Below are positions 11,557-23,500 of a DNA stretch of 64,000 nt, in pieces. Within the stretch, counting starts at the first letter, position 1; each line of letters starts with the position of its first letter. Made by a program: the position numbers and the translations under genes. The DNA is taken from the NCBI GenBank assembly GCA_030734395.1, contig JAUZTG010000012.1, positions 372,001-436,000 on the forward strand, written 5' to 3'. The notes under the pieces are model-generated. The model saw only the letters and a program-made list of their open reading frames with translations. It searched no databases and was not told the DNA's origin. The stretch comes from Sarocladium kiliense (lineage: Eukaryota; Ascomycota; Sordariomycetes; Hypocreales; Sarocladiaceae).

Positions 11557-12114
11557 GGAAGATGAAGAGGGCTAAGAGGGCATTGGCAGAGAGTTCAACC
11601 CAAGGTTATTATGAGGAAGCCAACCACGCCTGGAAGGAAATACTGGCCCTCAGCCCATAAGATATTATGACTGGACCATTTCGGTGGGCAGACGCGCAGC
11701 TCGATCAGTGTTCTGACTGCGTGCGCTCCTCTCACCCACACTTACACGCTACCCAACCTACTGCATGAACCGGTGGGAGGGAACCAAGAGCAATCATTCT
11801 CCTCTTGGCGTAGGAATCCCACGTTCCTACCCACCTGGTTATCTTCTTCTTGCATGTAGTGTGAGTCGCGTAACCTCTTCAACACCTGGCGATTCAGTTT
11901 TGCTGCATCGAAGCATCTCGCCTCAAGTCGCGACTCAGGTCCCGCGCTCCTTCACCAGCCACACTCGCTCGACGTCACTGCCCCATCACGCCACCACCAC
12001 CTTCTAATCATCACTATCTTCCTCCTTCACCATCGCCTTACCATTCTTCTAGTTTCCTCATCTTCCCCTTCTTTCCACACATTTCCTCACAAATTTGATA
12101 ATCACGACTCCCCG

Positions 12115-13251
12115 ATGGAAGAGGAATTCGGCATCCCGGGGAAGCCCACCACCCCCGAACCCCCAGACTATGTCAACCCCCTCGAGTCCTCTTCAAGATG
12201 GTACCTGACCGCCCGCGCACAAGCCGTCCGCTACGCAGCCTCCCTCGGCTTCGGCATCGCGAATCGCAGCGAACCTCCCGCGCCCGTTCCCACGCGTGAA
12301 CTCTGGCTTAACGCGACGCTCTCAGAGTGGAAGGCGAAGAGCGTGATCAAGGTCGAGGTGTGGAAGCCGCCGAGGTTGAGTACTAGGCCGCGCATGGCGG
12401 TCATCAATTTCCACGGTGGAGGGTGGATTCTCGGCGCGGGGACGGATGATGCACGGTGGGCGGCTTCGGTAATGGGGGCGCTGGATGCCGTCGTTTTCTC
12501 GGTCAATTATCGTCTTGCACCGAGTTATCCCTTCCCCAGCCCTCTGGAGGACTGTCTTGATGCCATCATCCAGATCATCATGCGCAGCGCCGAATTCGGC
12601 ATCGACCCGGATCGCGTCATGCTCTCGGGCTTCTCAGCAGGTGGAAACATGGCCCTCGCAACATGGATCATGCTCCAGCAACCCGAAGAATGGGGCTATG
12701 AGCTGCCTGTCCCTAGTCCGCGCATCGCTGGTCTCGCACTCTTCTACCCACTGCTGGACTGGACCGTTTCTCGTCCAGAGAAGCGTCAGACATGTTCTCG
12801 TCCAGACCTCACCCTTTCCAAGGGCATGACAGACCTCATCGACGCATGCTACATCTACCCTCCGATTCCTCGCGAGAAACGGACCGACCTCCGCCTCTCC
12901 CCCGGTCTCCTGCCTGACGAGATGATCGAGTCGCTTCCGCCTGTACACCTCTGTCTCTGCGAATACGACATGCTCCTCGCTGAGGGTCTGCGTTTCTCCA
13001 AACGCCTCGAGGCGTTCAATAAACCCTGCACGGTTAGCATCGTAAAAGGACAGAAGCACGGTTGGGATAAGCCCCCTGGGGCTGACATAGATATTGTGAA
13101 TGCGCAGTACGACCTTGCAACAGAGGCGATGGCGAGCTGGGTGGGCAGGACATGTGAGTCGGACAGGGAGTCAATCAGCTCGATGAAGTCGAAGAGGCCG
13201 CGTTTGGTGCGGCCCAAATACATGTCTTTCAGGTCGAAGACTACGGGGTGA
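12115..13251 (+). CDS. erdH: HSL-family alpha/beta hydrolase, candidate ergosteryl-aspartate hydrolase (ErdH)
   Basis: Single exon, 378 residues. The fold is Abhydrolase_3 (hormone-sensitive-lipase type): oxyanion-hole HGGG at 100-103, nucleophile Ser174 in GFSAGG, probable acid Asp285 (EYDMLLAEG) and His315 (KGQKHGWD). There is no signal peptide. The C-terminal 30 residues are basic and Ser-rich. The family cleaves carboxyl esters. ErdH is the fungal hydrolase that removes aspartate from ergosteryl-aspartate, and as I recall its gene often neighbours erdS. Here it is the next gene to erdS, divergent from it, which supports the assignment. The catalytic class is certain; the substrate is inferred from context. 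A generic arylesterase is the main alternative. Like erdS it lacks introns. Confidence 0.72.
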   Translation: MEEEFGIPGKPTTPEPPDYVNPLESSSRWYLTARAQAVRYAASLGFGIANRSEPPAPVPTRELWLNATLSEWKAKSVIKVEVWKPPRLSTRPRMAVINFHGGGWILGAGTDDARWAASVMGALDAVVFSVNYRLAPSYPFPSPLEDCLDAIIQIIMRSAEFGIDPDRVMLSGFSAGGNMALATWIMLQQPEEWGYELPVPSPRIAGLALFYPLLDWTVSRPEKRQTCSRPDLTLSKGMTDLIDACYIYPPIPREKRTDLRLSPGLLPDEMIESLPPVHLCLCEYDMLLAEGLRFSKRLEAFNKPCTVSIVKGQKHGWDKPPGADIDIVNAQYDLATEAMASWVGRTCESDRESISSMKSKRPRLVRPKYMSFRSKTTG

Positions 13252-14753
13252 CCAGGGAGAACAGGGGCGTTTTAAAGAAAGAGAAAGGTTCCTGGAGTTT
13301 CCTTGATGCATGGACGGACAGGTAGAGAGGAGGATCTGCATGGTTTCATTTTGGAATTCTACATGAGCGAGGTGTTCTGGGTCTGGGCATGTAACTCGTC
13401 ATACACTTAACCAGTCGCGTGGTATCTTGAACAACTAAATCCAAGAGGCAAACCAGTTACTGCAGAGGGACTTCTCCGAGCATCGGTGATTGACGCCCGA
13501 TTCAAGGCCAAGAAACAAATCCACGTGTCGCATCCCCGGCTCGATACGGCCTTGCTCATCCGGGACTCAACACCCTCAGCCGCAGATCTCAACCGCCTCA
13601 CGATCCCCCAACCTATCATTTTTTGCACATACATAAATAGACACAGTGCCTCCAATCCAACCCGACCTCAGTAAACTCTGGAGGGGCGTGTACCCAAAGC
13701 CTCTAGAACGAAAACCCCCCAACCCCGGAGACGGCCCACCGTCCCTTCACGAACAAGAATCGGGGCGCCCGTCCCGGAAGCACCGGGCGCTAAGAACCCC
13801 ATCGTCCGGAGCCCCGTCATGAGTTTACTTGCAAAGAGGGTGTGTGCGCTCTCTGCCTTATACTTTCCTTGTGTTTTTGGTTGATTCGGCAATGACGTTC
13901 AAGATTTCTCAAGAGTGGTAATTTATTCCTCCATCGTGCTTCTCCTCTGCTGTTTCTATTCACTGTTTCTGAAAAAGAAAGGGGGGGCGTTGCGTTAGGA
14001 GAGGGTCGTAGGTGGTCAGTGATTTGCCTAGACATCGCCATATTTATTTGAAGACCCTTGAGCACCCAAGAAAGGCCAAGGGAAAAGGACAAGACTTCGT
14101 GGACCTCTTCACCACGTGCCTGCCGAGAACAAATACCCTTTTTAAGCTTTTTGTAGCCAAGAGTGAGTAAGGCTTTCAGGGTGCATGCTAAGCTTCTGTG
14201 GGCGGCGGGCTGACCACTTCGATGTTTGTGGAGTGAGATCTAGACTGCAGAATGTGCTGGCGGCCTTCAAAATCTGGGGGAGACAAGTGCTGATGGTTTC
14301 CCCGCTGTTTTTAGAAGGGACACGATCCCAACCAAGCGAACTGTAGCTAAGAAGGGGGCTGGGATTGTGTGTGTTGGCTGGCATTGGATGGATGGATGCG
14401 ATGGTCAGCATTGGTCTCAACAGTCAGCTTTGGTGATGTAGGGTAGCGGGCCATCACTGGATGCCTTGAAATCTACCCTTTACCAAAACGTTGTCTTGAG
14501 AGGATCATGATTATTCTGTTTGTAAATCTTTCAATCCTTTACGAAGCTTGAGGAGAAGCTTAGAGGTAGCCTCACAAGTTCGTCAATGCACACGTTCACG
14601 GAAGAAGAATCCCTGTCAAACGAGAACAGCGCTTCTTTGCTTCATATTGTCGCTCGTGTTGGTCATGAAATAATATGTGTGCCACCCTAGATGCCATCAA
14701 GATAGATTGTCATGCTTTTCGACGTTGACCTTTCCCAATCAAAGGCCCCCGGT
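13252..14753. other. Convergent intergenic region
   Basis: This holds the 3' flanks of the hydrolase and the glycolipid transfer protein genes. Only short open frames occur on either strand and none resembles a known protein. A short G-run lies near 13980-13987. Nothing else is apparent. Confidence 0.55.
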
Positions 14754-15559
14754 TTACCACTTAGCCTCCTTGGTCTCAAGGAAACCCTTGAGGATGCCGA
14801 CAATCTTCTCGAGGGAGGCCAGGTAGGTGCGGAGCTCGGTGGTAACCTTCTCCTGATCAGAACCAAGCTTGGCATAGAAGTCCTTGCGGTAGGGGCAGGC
14901 GCTCATGGCGGCGCTGAAGATGGGCTTGACGAGGAAGCTGTGGTGTGGCTTGAGGGTGCTGCCGTAGGCGTTGCGGAATGAGTCGGCGAGCTCTTCGGAG
15001 GACTTGGCGATGTTCTGGCTGAGGGCGATACAGGTGAACTCAAGACCGCTGGGGGGTTGTTAGTGCTGTGACAGAGACAAAGATGATATGAATGGGGGTA
15101 CGGACCGGATCAGCCAGAGGAGACCCTCGGTGGCGGTGTGCTTCTTGGACTTGATCTCGTTGCGGCAGAGGTCCTGGATGTTCTCAGACTCGGCGGGAGC
15201 AGCGAGCTGGCGGTCACGAATCTTCTGTATAGAGGAAGGAGAAGTCAATGGCTGGTCTGCAATGATATGATCGTGGAATGCTGGAGCATCGAACCTTGAC
15301 ATTGCCGAGCATGTCAGACTTGACAGGGGAGAAGGCAACAGAGCCCAGAGCATCTATATTCGAGATCAGTATATGCTTAATTTGCGTGAGAATCACAGCC
15401 AGTTCACATACCGAAAATGGTAGTCAGTGACTCAGCAGCCTCGAGGAACTCGGTGGTGGCAACAGCATTGCCCTTCTCAGCATCGACCGGAACGTCGACG
15501 AAGGACTGCTTGAAGGTCTGGACAATAGTGCCACCGGGAGGAATGACGGGAGCGGACAT
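14754..15559 (-). CDS. Glycolipid transfer protein (GLTP / HET-C2 type)
   Basis: Four exons on the minus strand: 15559-15412, 15353-15295, 15224-15106 and 15048-14754, giving 206 residues, the usual GLTP length. The start is MSAPVIPPGG. The sugar-headgroup recognition residues of the family are visible: Asp, Asn and Lys in SDMLGNVKK, Trp in GLLWLIRG, and His in HHSFLVKP. The all-alpha GLTP fold carries glycosphingolipids between membranes in the cytosol. The closest well-studied fungal relative is HET-C of Podospora anserina, a GLTP whose alleles are read by STAND incompatibility proteins. A STAND gene lies about 20 kb away at 35038-37542. The upstream region is shared with the divergent phospholipase D gene. 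Confidence 0.93.
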
Positions 15560-17151
15560 TTTGGCGGTGGGATCTGAGTTGAAGCTTCGGGAATTGGAAG
15601 GAATTGAGGGGTTGGGAAGACAGATGTTCAACGAGATGGAAAGGGGGCAGCAAGCGGTTGGAAGCGAGTAGGCGGTCTGGACAGGACACGCGGATGGTGG
15701 GGGAGGGGTTCGCGAGGTCAGGGTCCAGGACAGTGTGAGTTGGACTTCTTGGTGTGATTTTGTACAGTGTCGAGGATGTCTGCACTGTAGACCCCTCGCG
15801 TCGGAGGCCGGAGGTTGGAGACCCGGAGCCCCCCACTAATTGCCCCTGGAAACGCTGCTATGGTGGGCGAACTTCAAGTTTGGGGTTTCTTTTACCGCAT
15901 GGTTCGACTCTCGCTGTTCTCTTTTCATCTCTCCATGCTCATGGCCCTCAGGGCATTTGGCTAATTATGGCAACTACTCATGGAAGCTTAGAAACAGGAT
16001 AATCCCGGTCAATGCCCACTCACGCCAAGCCCAGCGAAGCATCACAGCATAAGGTCGGCCCGTACATAAGTACTGCGCACACACTGTAGCTCGCCATCCT
16101 CGGCCACGGATCCGCCGTCCCTGACGTCACCTGGATTTAGCCCCTCCAAGCTTGAGCAAGCTTCAGTGTCAGTTCCATGCTCAGCTGCAACCACATTGAC
16201 TAAAGGCGCCATTGTGGACGCCTCTTTTGGGACAAGGCTGACTCTCTACAGGTCAATGCATGTGCCGCCTTATCCAGGGACCCAGCTAATGATTTATTCG
16301 TGTTTCGAAGTCTGGGTGTACAACTTTTTTCCAGCAGCTCAGCTTCGATTGCACCATGACGCGGCTCCAGTGGCATGACATGGCCTGACGTCTGTGCCCC
16401 GCGGCAGCACAGCAGGTACAGCACATCCTGCCTGTAACAATTCATCCATCCATTCTGTCCCGTATCTGCCCGTCCTCGCACACACGCACTCACTCTGAAA
16501 TTGATGTGATCCAACAAAGGCGCCTGAAGCGGCCTTGGCAGCATTCGCTAGCATGGCGCCAATGACCTCGTGGAGCAGCCTTTCGATCGATTAACGCCTC
16601 TCATCGGCCACCAACGTCGTCACGTCGCGCCTGGCTTGGGCTTGGGGGACAGCATGTGTGGCTTCCATCCTAGCGCGGCCAGAAGCTTGTCCATGGACGA
16701 GGGCCCTGTCCATGCACCTCATCTTTCTCCTCACCTCGTCTTGCGCTGCATACATCTTCCAGCACAGGATCCCTGTCATCCTCGTTGCCTGTTTCGTTGC
16801 TACTCTCTCCATATTGCTTTTACCCCCCTTGTCGGCTTCCCGTCCATCCTACGACATCGTCCTCGACAGCTTGGACACTCCCCACGCACGACACCGCTTC
16901 CACCGTGCATCCATTTCTATAACCACGCGGCCCCATCCCCCTCCTGTTCGCTCCTACCGTTCTATCCGCATGCCAATGTAGCTCGTGTATTCCTCATTCC
17001 GATCACTTACTGTCTTTCCCGCTTGGTGCGAACAACTTTCCAACGAACCATTGATACCCCGCAAATCTCTCTTGTGCACTCTCACGGCCGTTTCCTTTGC
17101 GTGTTGCGACATCCCTCGAACAGTGCTATATATTCTTGTCTCCGAGTCGAC
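15560..17151. other. Divergent promoter region between GLTP and PLD genes
   Basis: No gene seen. It contains a CRE palindrome (16122-16129) and a near-palindromic pair of AAGCTT blocks at 16148-16163. The last 500 bases before the PLD start are pyrimidine-rich leader. A 255-codon open frame at 16570-17337 overlaps PLD exon 1 in another frame and is not credible. Confidence 0.5.
16122..16129. promoter_or_regulatory. CRE/ATF site TGACGTCA
   Basis: Perfect TGACGTCA, about 560 bp from the GLTP start and 1 kb from the PLD start. It is the second such site in the window, so a bZIP factor could touch several of the lipid genes. Confidence 0.4.
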
Positions 17152-19938
17152 ATGGCCGGCTCACAATCCGGGGAGAAGGGGAAGAGCCAGGGCGGCTTCC
17201 ATAGCTTCATGGACGACCTGAAGGATAAGCTCAACGATACCAAGCTTCATGATGCCAAGATCGCTCTCCACCACAAGAAGTCAGTTGATTCTGGGTCCAT
17301 CCCTTGTCGCAAACCTTTCAGTGCTCGGCAAAACTAACAAGCTTTCTGCAGGAATCAAATTGGCAAGCTCGGCAACTTGGTGAGAACTTGGCCCTGGAAT
17401 CCGAAGCTTCCACCGTGGTTGCAACAGTATATACTGACCTCAATTCTTCATGCAGTTCAACTCAAACCACCGTCACGATGAGGAACACGAACAACGATGT
17501 GACGAGAAGCGGTCAGCTATTTGCGAAGCTAACCGTTTCGAATCATACTTTCCTGTCCGCGAAGGCAACCACATCAAGTGGTATGTTGACGGACGTGATT
17601 ACTTCTGGGCCGTCTCAGTAGCCCTTGAGCAAGCCAAAGAGTCGATCTATATTGCCGACTGGTGGCTGTCACCAGAACTCTTTCTTCGCCGCCCACCGTA
17701 CCACAAGCAAGAGTACCGCCTGGACCAGGTCTTGAAGCGCAAGGCCGAAGAAGGCGTCAAGATCTATGTTATTGTGTACAAGGAGGTCGAAGCCGCGCTG
17801 ACTTGCAACTCCCTCCACACCAAACATGCCCTCCAAGCCTTGTGTCCAGAAGGCACTATTGGCCATGGTAATATTCGAATTCTGCGTCATCCTGACCATA
17901 ACCCCTTCGAGAATGCTGCCGACGCGACTATGTTTTGGGCGCACCACGAGAAGTTCATCGTCATTGACTATGCCATGGCGTTTATTGGCGGCCTGGACTT
18001 GTGCTTTGGTCGTTGGGATTCCCACCAGCATCCGCTCTCTGATGTTCATCCAGAAGGTATCTCGGAGGAGATCTTCCCTGGCCAAGATTTCAACAACAAC
18101 CGCATAATGGACTTCCACAAGGTCGAAGACTGGCAGCAGAATGAACTTAGTAAGGCCGAGTATGGTCGTATGCCCTGGCACGATGTTGCCATGGCCGTGG
18201 TTGGGCCTTGCGTATACGACATCGCCGAGCATTTCGTCCTGCGTTGGAACTTCGTGAAGCGCGACAAGTACAAGCGCGACGAGCGGTACGACTGGATTGT
18301 ACTTGAGGGTCGCGAAGGGGAGGACGAGGACCTCGTCGGCGTGCAGCGTCCCAAGCACCCCGTGGGAGACTACGTCAAGCATCCTTATACGCCCTTGGCT
18401 ACGAAGAATCTCGAGAACCAAGGCACGATCCGAGCCCAACTCGTCCGATCCAGTGCCGACTGGTCGAGTGGCATCCTCAGAGATCATTCTATTCAGAACG
18501 CGTACATCGAGATTATCCGCAAGGCGCAGCATTTCGTATACATCGAGAATCAGTTCTTCATCACTGCCACTGGTGACCAGCAAGCTCCGGTTCGCAATAC
18601 CATTGGTATGGCTATCGTGGACGCAGTTCTACAGGCGGCCCAAGAGGGACGCAAGTTCAAAGTCATTATTCTCATCCCGGCAATCCCCGGATTTGCAGGA
18701 GATCTGCGAGATGATGCAGCGAAAGGTACCCGAGCCATCATGGACTATCAATACAAGTCCATCTGCCGCGGCGAGCACTCCATCTTCGGGCAGATCAAGG
18801 CCGCTGGTGTTGTTCCTGAAGAGTACGTCTTCTTCTTCAACCTGCGGTCCTACGACCGTCTCAATAAGACGCCCAACATCCGTGACACCGAGAAGAAGAC
18901 GGGAATCAGCTACCAGATGGTGCAGCGTGCTGAGGCTGAGGAGATCATGGCTGAGGGCATCCACGGCAACATCGATTCTGAGGATAGTGAGCGCGATCAC
19001 CATATGGGAACCGCCAGACAGAACAGGAAAGCCAAGGACAATGAAGCCGTACAGGAGGCCAAGCGGGCTCGCGAGATTTTCGAGGCTGCCATGCCAAAGG
19101 AGGAGGTTTTCACATCGCCTACAGTCGCTCACCACGCAATGGCCGGCCAGGGATCGCTCCTTGACGAGCCATGGGACGATCGCGACACGGAAATGGAAGT
19201 TCAGAATTGGATCCAGGAGGAACTCTACATTCATTCGAAGCTGCTCATCGTAGATGATCGGGTCGTGGTCTGCGGATCAAGCAACCTGAACGACCGCAGC
19301 CAACAGGGTGACCATGACAGCGAGCTCAGTATTGTGATGGAGGACACACGTATGGTGCAGAGCACCATGAACGGCCAGCCTTACGAGGCAGGATACCACG
19401 CAACCACATTAAGGAGGATGCTCTGGAGGGAGCATTTGGGTCTTCTCCCACCGCAAAGCCTCAATGCTGACGAAGATATCAACGCTCTGCCACCGACTGT
19501 GGCACCTGAGAATAACGTCCTAGATCAGGAAGAGAGCTGGAAGTTTGTCGAGGATGCACTCAGTGATGAGCTGTGGGAAACGTGGACTTCACAGGCGACC
19601 AAGAACACGGAGACATTCAGGCACCTCTTCCATTCAGATCCGGATGACCATAGTACGTACAACGCCTCTGGCTTTCCCCAAACTGTGATAAGATAAGAAA
19701 TGGATACTGACATCTTCCCGCAGTCAAAACCTTCGATGACTATGACCGATATTTGCCCCCACGTGGCGTCAAGTCTGGTCACATTTTTGATCAGTTCATG
19801 CCACCGGAGGACGTGCGTCAGAAACTGGATCAAATCAAGGGTCATCTAGTGTGGATGCCGATGGAGTTCCTGCAGGATGCAGAGATGGCGGAGAAGGGGT
19901 TGCAGGTAAACTCTTGGACAGAGAGTGTGTATACCTAA
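17152..19938 (+). CDS. Phospholipase D (two HKD motifs)
   Basis: Four exons: 17152-17279, 17352-17379 (28 nt), 17456-19652 and 19724-19938, giving 855 residues. Two HxKxxxxD motifs form the active site: His216/Lys218/Asp223 followed by a GG motif, and His645/Lys647/Asp652 followed by CGSSNLNDRS. No PX or PH domain is seen, so this is the shorter fungal PLD class rather than the Spo14 layout. It hydrolyses phosphatidylcholine to phosphatidic acid and choline in lipid signalling and membrane traffic. The frame is kept across all three splice junctions. It diverges from the GLTP gene and converges on the SDR gene (263 bp between stop codons). Confidence 0.93.
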
Positions 19939-20201
19939 GCACCTGGATGTATTGGGACGTTTGAACAAGTCCCTTGGTGTTTGTTCCTGGGGTTATGCAG
20001 CCAATAGCTTTGACTACGAGAGCTGCTTGTGACTATTTTTAACCAGTATATCTTTGCATTCTATTCATTCTCTGGAGTTGTCTTATTGTCTTATCGATGA
20101 TGTGTTATGACCTAAGGTGTTGGCCGACCCTGCAATGGGCAAGCCCCCGACTCCATCCCAGTCAACCATAACTGTCTTTGGCCGAGGCATCACCATGATA
20201 T

Positions 20202-21170
20202 CTAATTCAGCGACAATGTATCAAATCCGATTTCCTTGTTCAGACCGCCACCATCCACAACCATCGATGTTCCATGCACGAAGCTCCCCACCGCGCTCGT
20301 CAGGAACAAGATGGCATCCGCAACCTCCTGAGGATCACCCAAACGGCCGAAGGACGTTGTCTGCTCTGTTATGGCCCTTGCACCGGGAACGCCTGCAATG
20401 CTGCGCTCGAGGAGGGGTGTGTGAATAGGACCGGGACAAATTGCATTGATACGAATTCCAGAGGGACCGTATTCATTTGCTGTGGATTGGTTAATTATCA
20501 TCTCAACTGATAGTAACTACATTGGATTGAGACTCACCAGCTGTCCTAGTTATACCAATCGCCGCGAATTTGGAAGCGTTGTACTCTATGCTCCCTGGGT
20601 AGGCAGCTAAGCCGGCTACGGAAGCGATGTTCACAATGGAGCCGCGGCCGATGATCCGGGTGCGGTCTTCGCCTTGGACTACGAGGGCTTCTTGGCGTCT
20701 CATGACGCGGACGGCGGCTTTCGTGTGGTAAAGTACCCCGGTGGCGTTTGTGGCTATGATGTTCTCGTAGTGCTCAAGGGGGTTATCAGCCAATGGACCA
20801 TATGTTTCCCAAATCTACCATCTCAAAGTCAGCATCTCAATATCTCCGGAATGAACCATTCAAGGAAACTTACACCCGCAGCATTAACGCTATAGTCGAT
20901 CCTCCCAAACTTCTCCACCGCCTTGTTGAACACATTCTCCACGCTCTCGAAGCTCCTAACATCTGTGAAGAGAGCAAGGACTTCGAAGTCCGGGTGGGAG
21001 GCGTCGCGCTTGGCTTCTTCGGCGGTCTTGCGCACGCCGGGCTCGTTGATGTCGGCGACGACGAGGCCGCGGGCACCGTAGCGAGCGTATGAGATGGCGG
21101 TTGCACGGCCCATGCCGCTGGCTGAGCCGATTACTACGGCGACGCCGGAGAGATGTTCTGTGCGGGCCAT
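20202..21170 (-). CDS. Short-chain dehydrogenase/reductase (SDR), NAD(P)-dependent, substrate unknown
   Basis: Three exons on the minus strand: 21170-20874, 20814-20538 and 20479-20202, giving 283 residues. The classical SDR pattern is present: cofactor loop GSASGMGRA (about residues 15-23), NAAG near residue 96, catalytic Ser164 (NIASVAG), Tyr177 and Lys181 (YNASK), and the ICPGPIHTP segment after the active site. The Asp after beta-2 (VVADINEPG) favours NAD over NADP. The C-terminus has the usual MVVDGGG strand. The substrate cannot be read from sequence. A TATA-like stretch (ATATATTAT, 21241-21250) lies about 75 bp upstream of the ATG. Confidence 0.9.
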
Positions 21171-23500
21171 TTTGGGGGACGTGTAGAGGTAAAGAGGACT
21201 TCAGAAGGGAAAATGTTGGAGAGAGGGCTATTGAAGAGGTGATATATTATTTCACTATGTTTGGGACGGTGTTGAGCCAAGTATTTATACATTAACTTCC
21301 CGTATCAGCGGCCCAGAGGATTTCTATGTGTTCACTTTGGGGGCGTCTCTCCCAGTGAGAGGTATGTGACTTACATGAGTTCGCCGCGGGTTCGGGGCGG
21401 TTCGTGATCTGACGTGAAGGCGCGGTTCTGACTCCAACAAATCTCCGGAAGGCTGTGCCGGCCCTGACTGGGACATAAGAACAAGTCTTCTGATCTTTGC
21501 AGCTTACTGGTAGTCTATTTTTATGCTTACAGTCGGAATGATGCCTCTTTGGGGATCACTTATTCAGCATATGTGTAGACGTCCAACCCCGTCCCCAGAT
21601 TCCATGACCAATTGAAGTGCCTAATTTGACAGCAGTGAAGATGACATGAGCGCAAGGCTGTGCTCAGGGCGATATAAGCGGTTACGACCGACTTGGGATG
21701 GATGAGCCCGAGTGAGGATGACGCTGACATTTGATGCAACCCTACGGCTCGGCCATTGCTGCTCCGCGGAGGTGATTTTAGTGAGCTCCGAGCTCGTGAT
21801 CGAAAACGTACTTCAGTGAAAGGAACATCAACGTGTTATGATTGACGTTTTACAGCCAAGGATGCTGTTCAATTGGGGCGATTGTGGACCTCTAACAACG
21901 TGATCCAAGCTCATCCACTGCTTCAGGTCCCTTCCGAGCAGTCCTGGTCGGCGGTCAGGAAACAAATGAATACTGGGCACGCCCGTGGATAAATGACCCG
22001 AAGCTTCGATTCTGGTTTGTTCTCTTGTCATCTACTCTGTGCCGACGGTTTCGTTTGCGTGGATAGTCTATAGGTTAATACAGCCCTGTACATCGGTTAT
22101 CGACGACGGAACCAATAGGCTGAAAGCTGGAGCCTTCATCGGGACTGGGCCTAGAACACATGTTAAATTACATCTTGGAACTCAGTCGTTGCAGATCGCT
22201 TGGAGAGACGCATGGAAAGTCGAGGAGCTGAACACTTTTGTCACAATTATGTCAATAACCGTCACATTCATCACAAACACTGGCCGAGCCTACCTGGCGG
22301 TGCCTTGCTCCAAGCCTCAGGATGGCGTACTCGCCGTACTCAGTCCCCCAACATGAGCCAGGAGACTATCTCCAAAATGGTCATCGACGCGCAAGATAGT
22401 TCATATGAAAATCGAGACTCGAGACTCCAAACTGAGGTCCTACCTTGCGTCTTGTGGAACAGGGAGACGTCACTGGACGCGAAGCTGGGTTATAGTGGGC
22501 TTAGCGTACCCGGGGCTCGGAATACAGGGCTCATAAGCGCCGTTGGCTGGTTGTGACGTGCACTAGAGCGACGCAGGGGCTTCAGTGGGACGAGCAACTG
22601 CCAGCGAAGGCCAGTGAGCGCTCGGGCCGTTGAGCTATGGTGGTGCTCACCTCCCCCGCCCTTGGACGAGGAAGCCCCAGCACTAAGGCACCTTACCATT
22701 TGCCTCGTCACAGCTCCGGGCGCCTACAGGACCAGGACCTGGACCTCAAGCTCCTCAGTCCAGCTCCATCAAGCTCCCGTCCATCCCCAAAGCTCCAACC
22801 TCACCTTCTCCGCCTCCTCTTCCTCCTTTAAACCCCTCCGTCATCATCATCACGACCCCTTCAGACGCGACCACTCGGCTGGCCTCCTTTTCCGCACTAC
22901 TTCTGCAACGGAACCAAGACCCGACTGCGTCATCCTCAACCTTCCTGCACCTATCCTGCAACCGCCCACCCCCGCTTGCTTGGGCTCCGATCATCCACCC
23001 ACCTTGTTCCTTGGGCCACCCTAAGCGCCAGCAGGTCGCAGGAGACGCGACCTCCCGAGCCTCATCGTACACATCCTCGACACACAATCCTTCTTCCGAA
23101 CTACTGTCTTGCCACTCTCTGACAGCCTCGCATACGCTACGAAGGCCCGAACCTTACGTCCACGCCCCTCTCGACGCCCCTCCCGCTTCCCTGGGCCTCG
23201 ATCTCGCCGGCCACCGATCTGCTACTGCACTCCTCCGCCACTTGTCGACGCATGCGAGTCTTCCGTCCGTCTCGACATCTCGTCGGGCTCCCATACACCT
23301 CTGCATCAGGCTGAGCCGTCTCTTACCAGCCTCTCTACGCCATCTACCCAACGACGAGCCGTCCCTCCGTCTCCCCTCATCACTGCCGAATCACCCCACC
23401 TGCCAGGCCCTCGTGCGGCTGGCCTCGTCGCACAGAGTGGTCGAAGCCCTCTCGCTTCACTGCAGAAAGGAAATTCATACGCACCGCATAAACGCCCGTC
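21171..23500. other. Divergent intergenic region upstream of the SDR and BRO1 genes
   Basis: No gene is supported. From about 22700 to 23500 the + strand is C/T-rich, consistent with a long BRO1 leader. Several overlapping open frames there (the largest 191 codons at 23011-23586) are products of low-complexity sequence and overlap the BRO1 start. Confidence 0.5.

Larger units (their letters stand above)
8438..12114. other. 3.7 kb shared upstream region of the divergent erdS/hydrolase pair
   Basis: No credible coding region. The erdS-proximal part (8462-8540) is purine-rich on the + strand, so CT-rich on the erdS strand, as expected of a fungal leader. The middle carries two long C homopolymers (10960-10974 and 11042-11057). 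A perfect CRE palindrome (11382-11395) and a TATATATA element (11549-11556) lie nearer the hydrolase. The last 300 bases before 12115 are again CT-rich. Open frames in this region are short and unlike any protein I know. Confidence 0.55.

Noticed and set aside
15840..15920. Possible tRNA (GGTTCGACTC resembling a B box)
   Set aside because: No A box at the right distance and no acceptor or anticodon stem pairing could be drawn.
16570..17337. 255-codon open frame upstream of and overlapping PLD exon 1
   Set aside because: Low-complexity leader sequence in a different frame from the well-supported PLD start; no recognisable domain.
17669..18583. 304-codon open frame on the minus strand
   Set aside because: Antisense to phospholipase D exon 3; it mirrors PLD codons and has no domain of its own.
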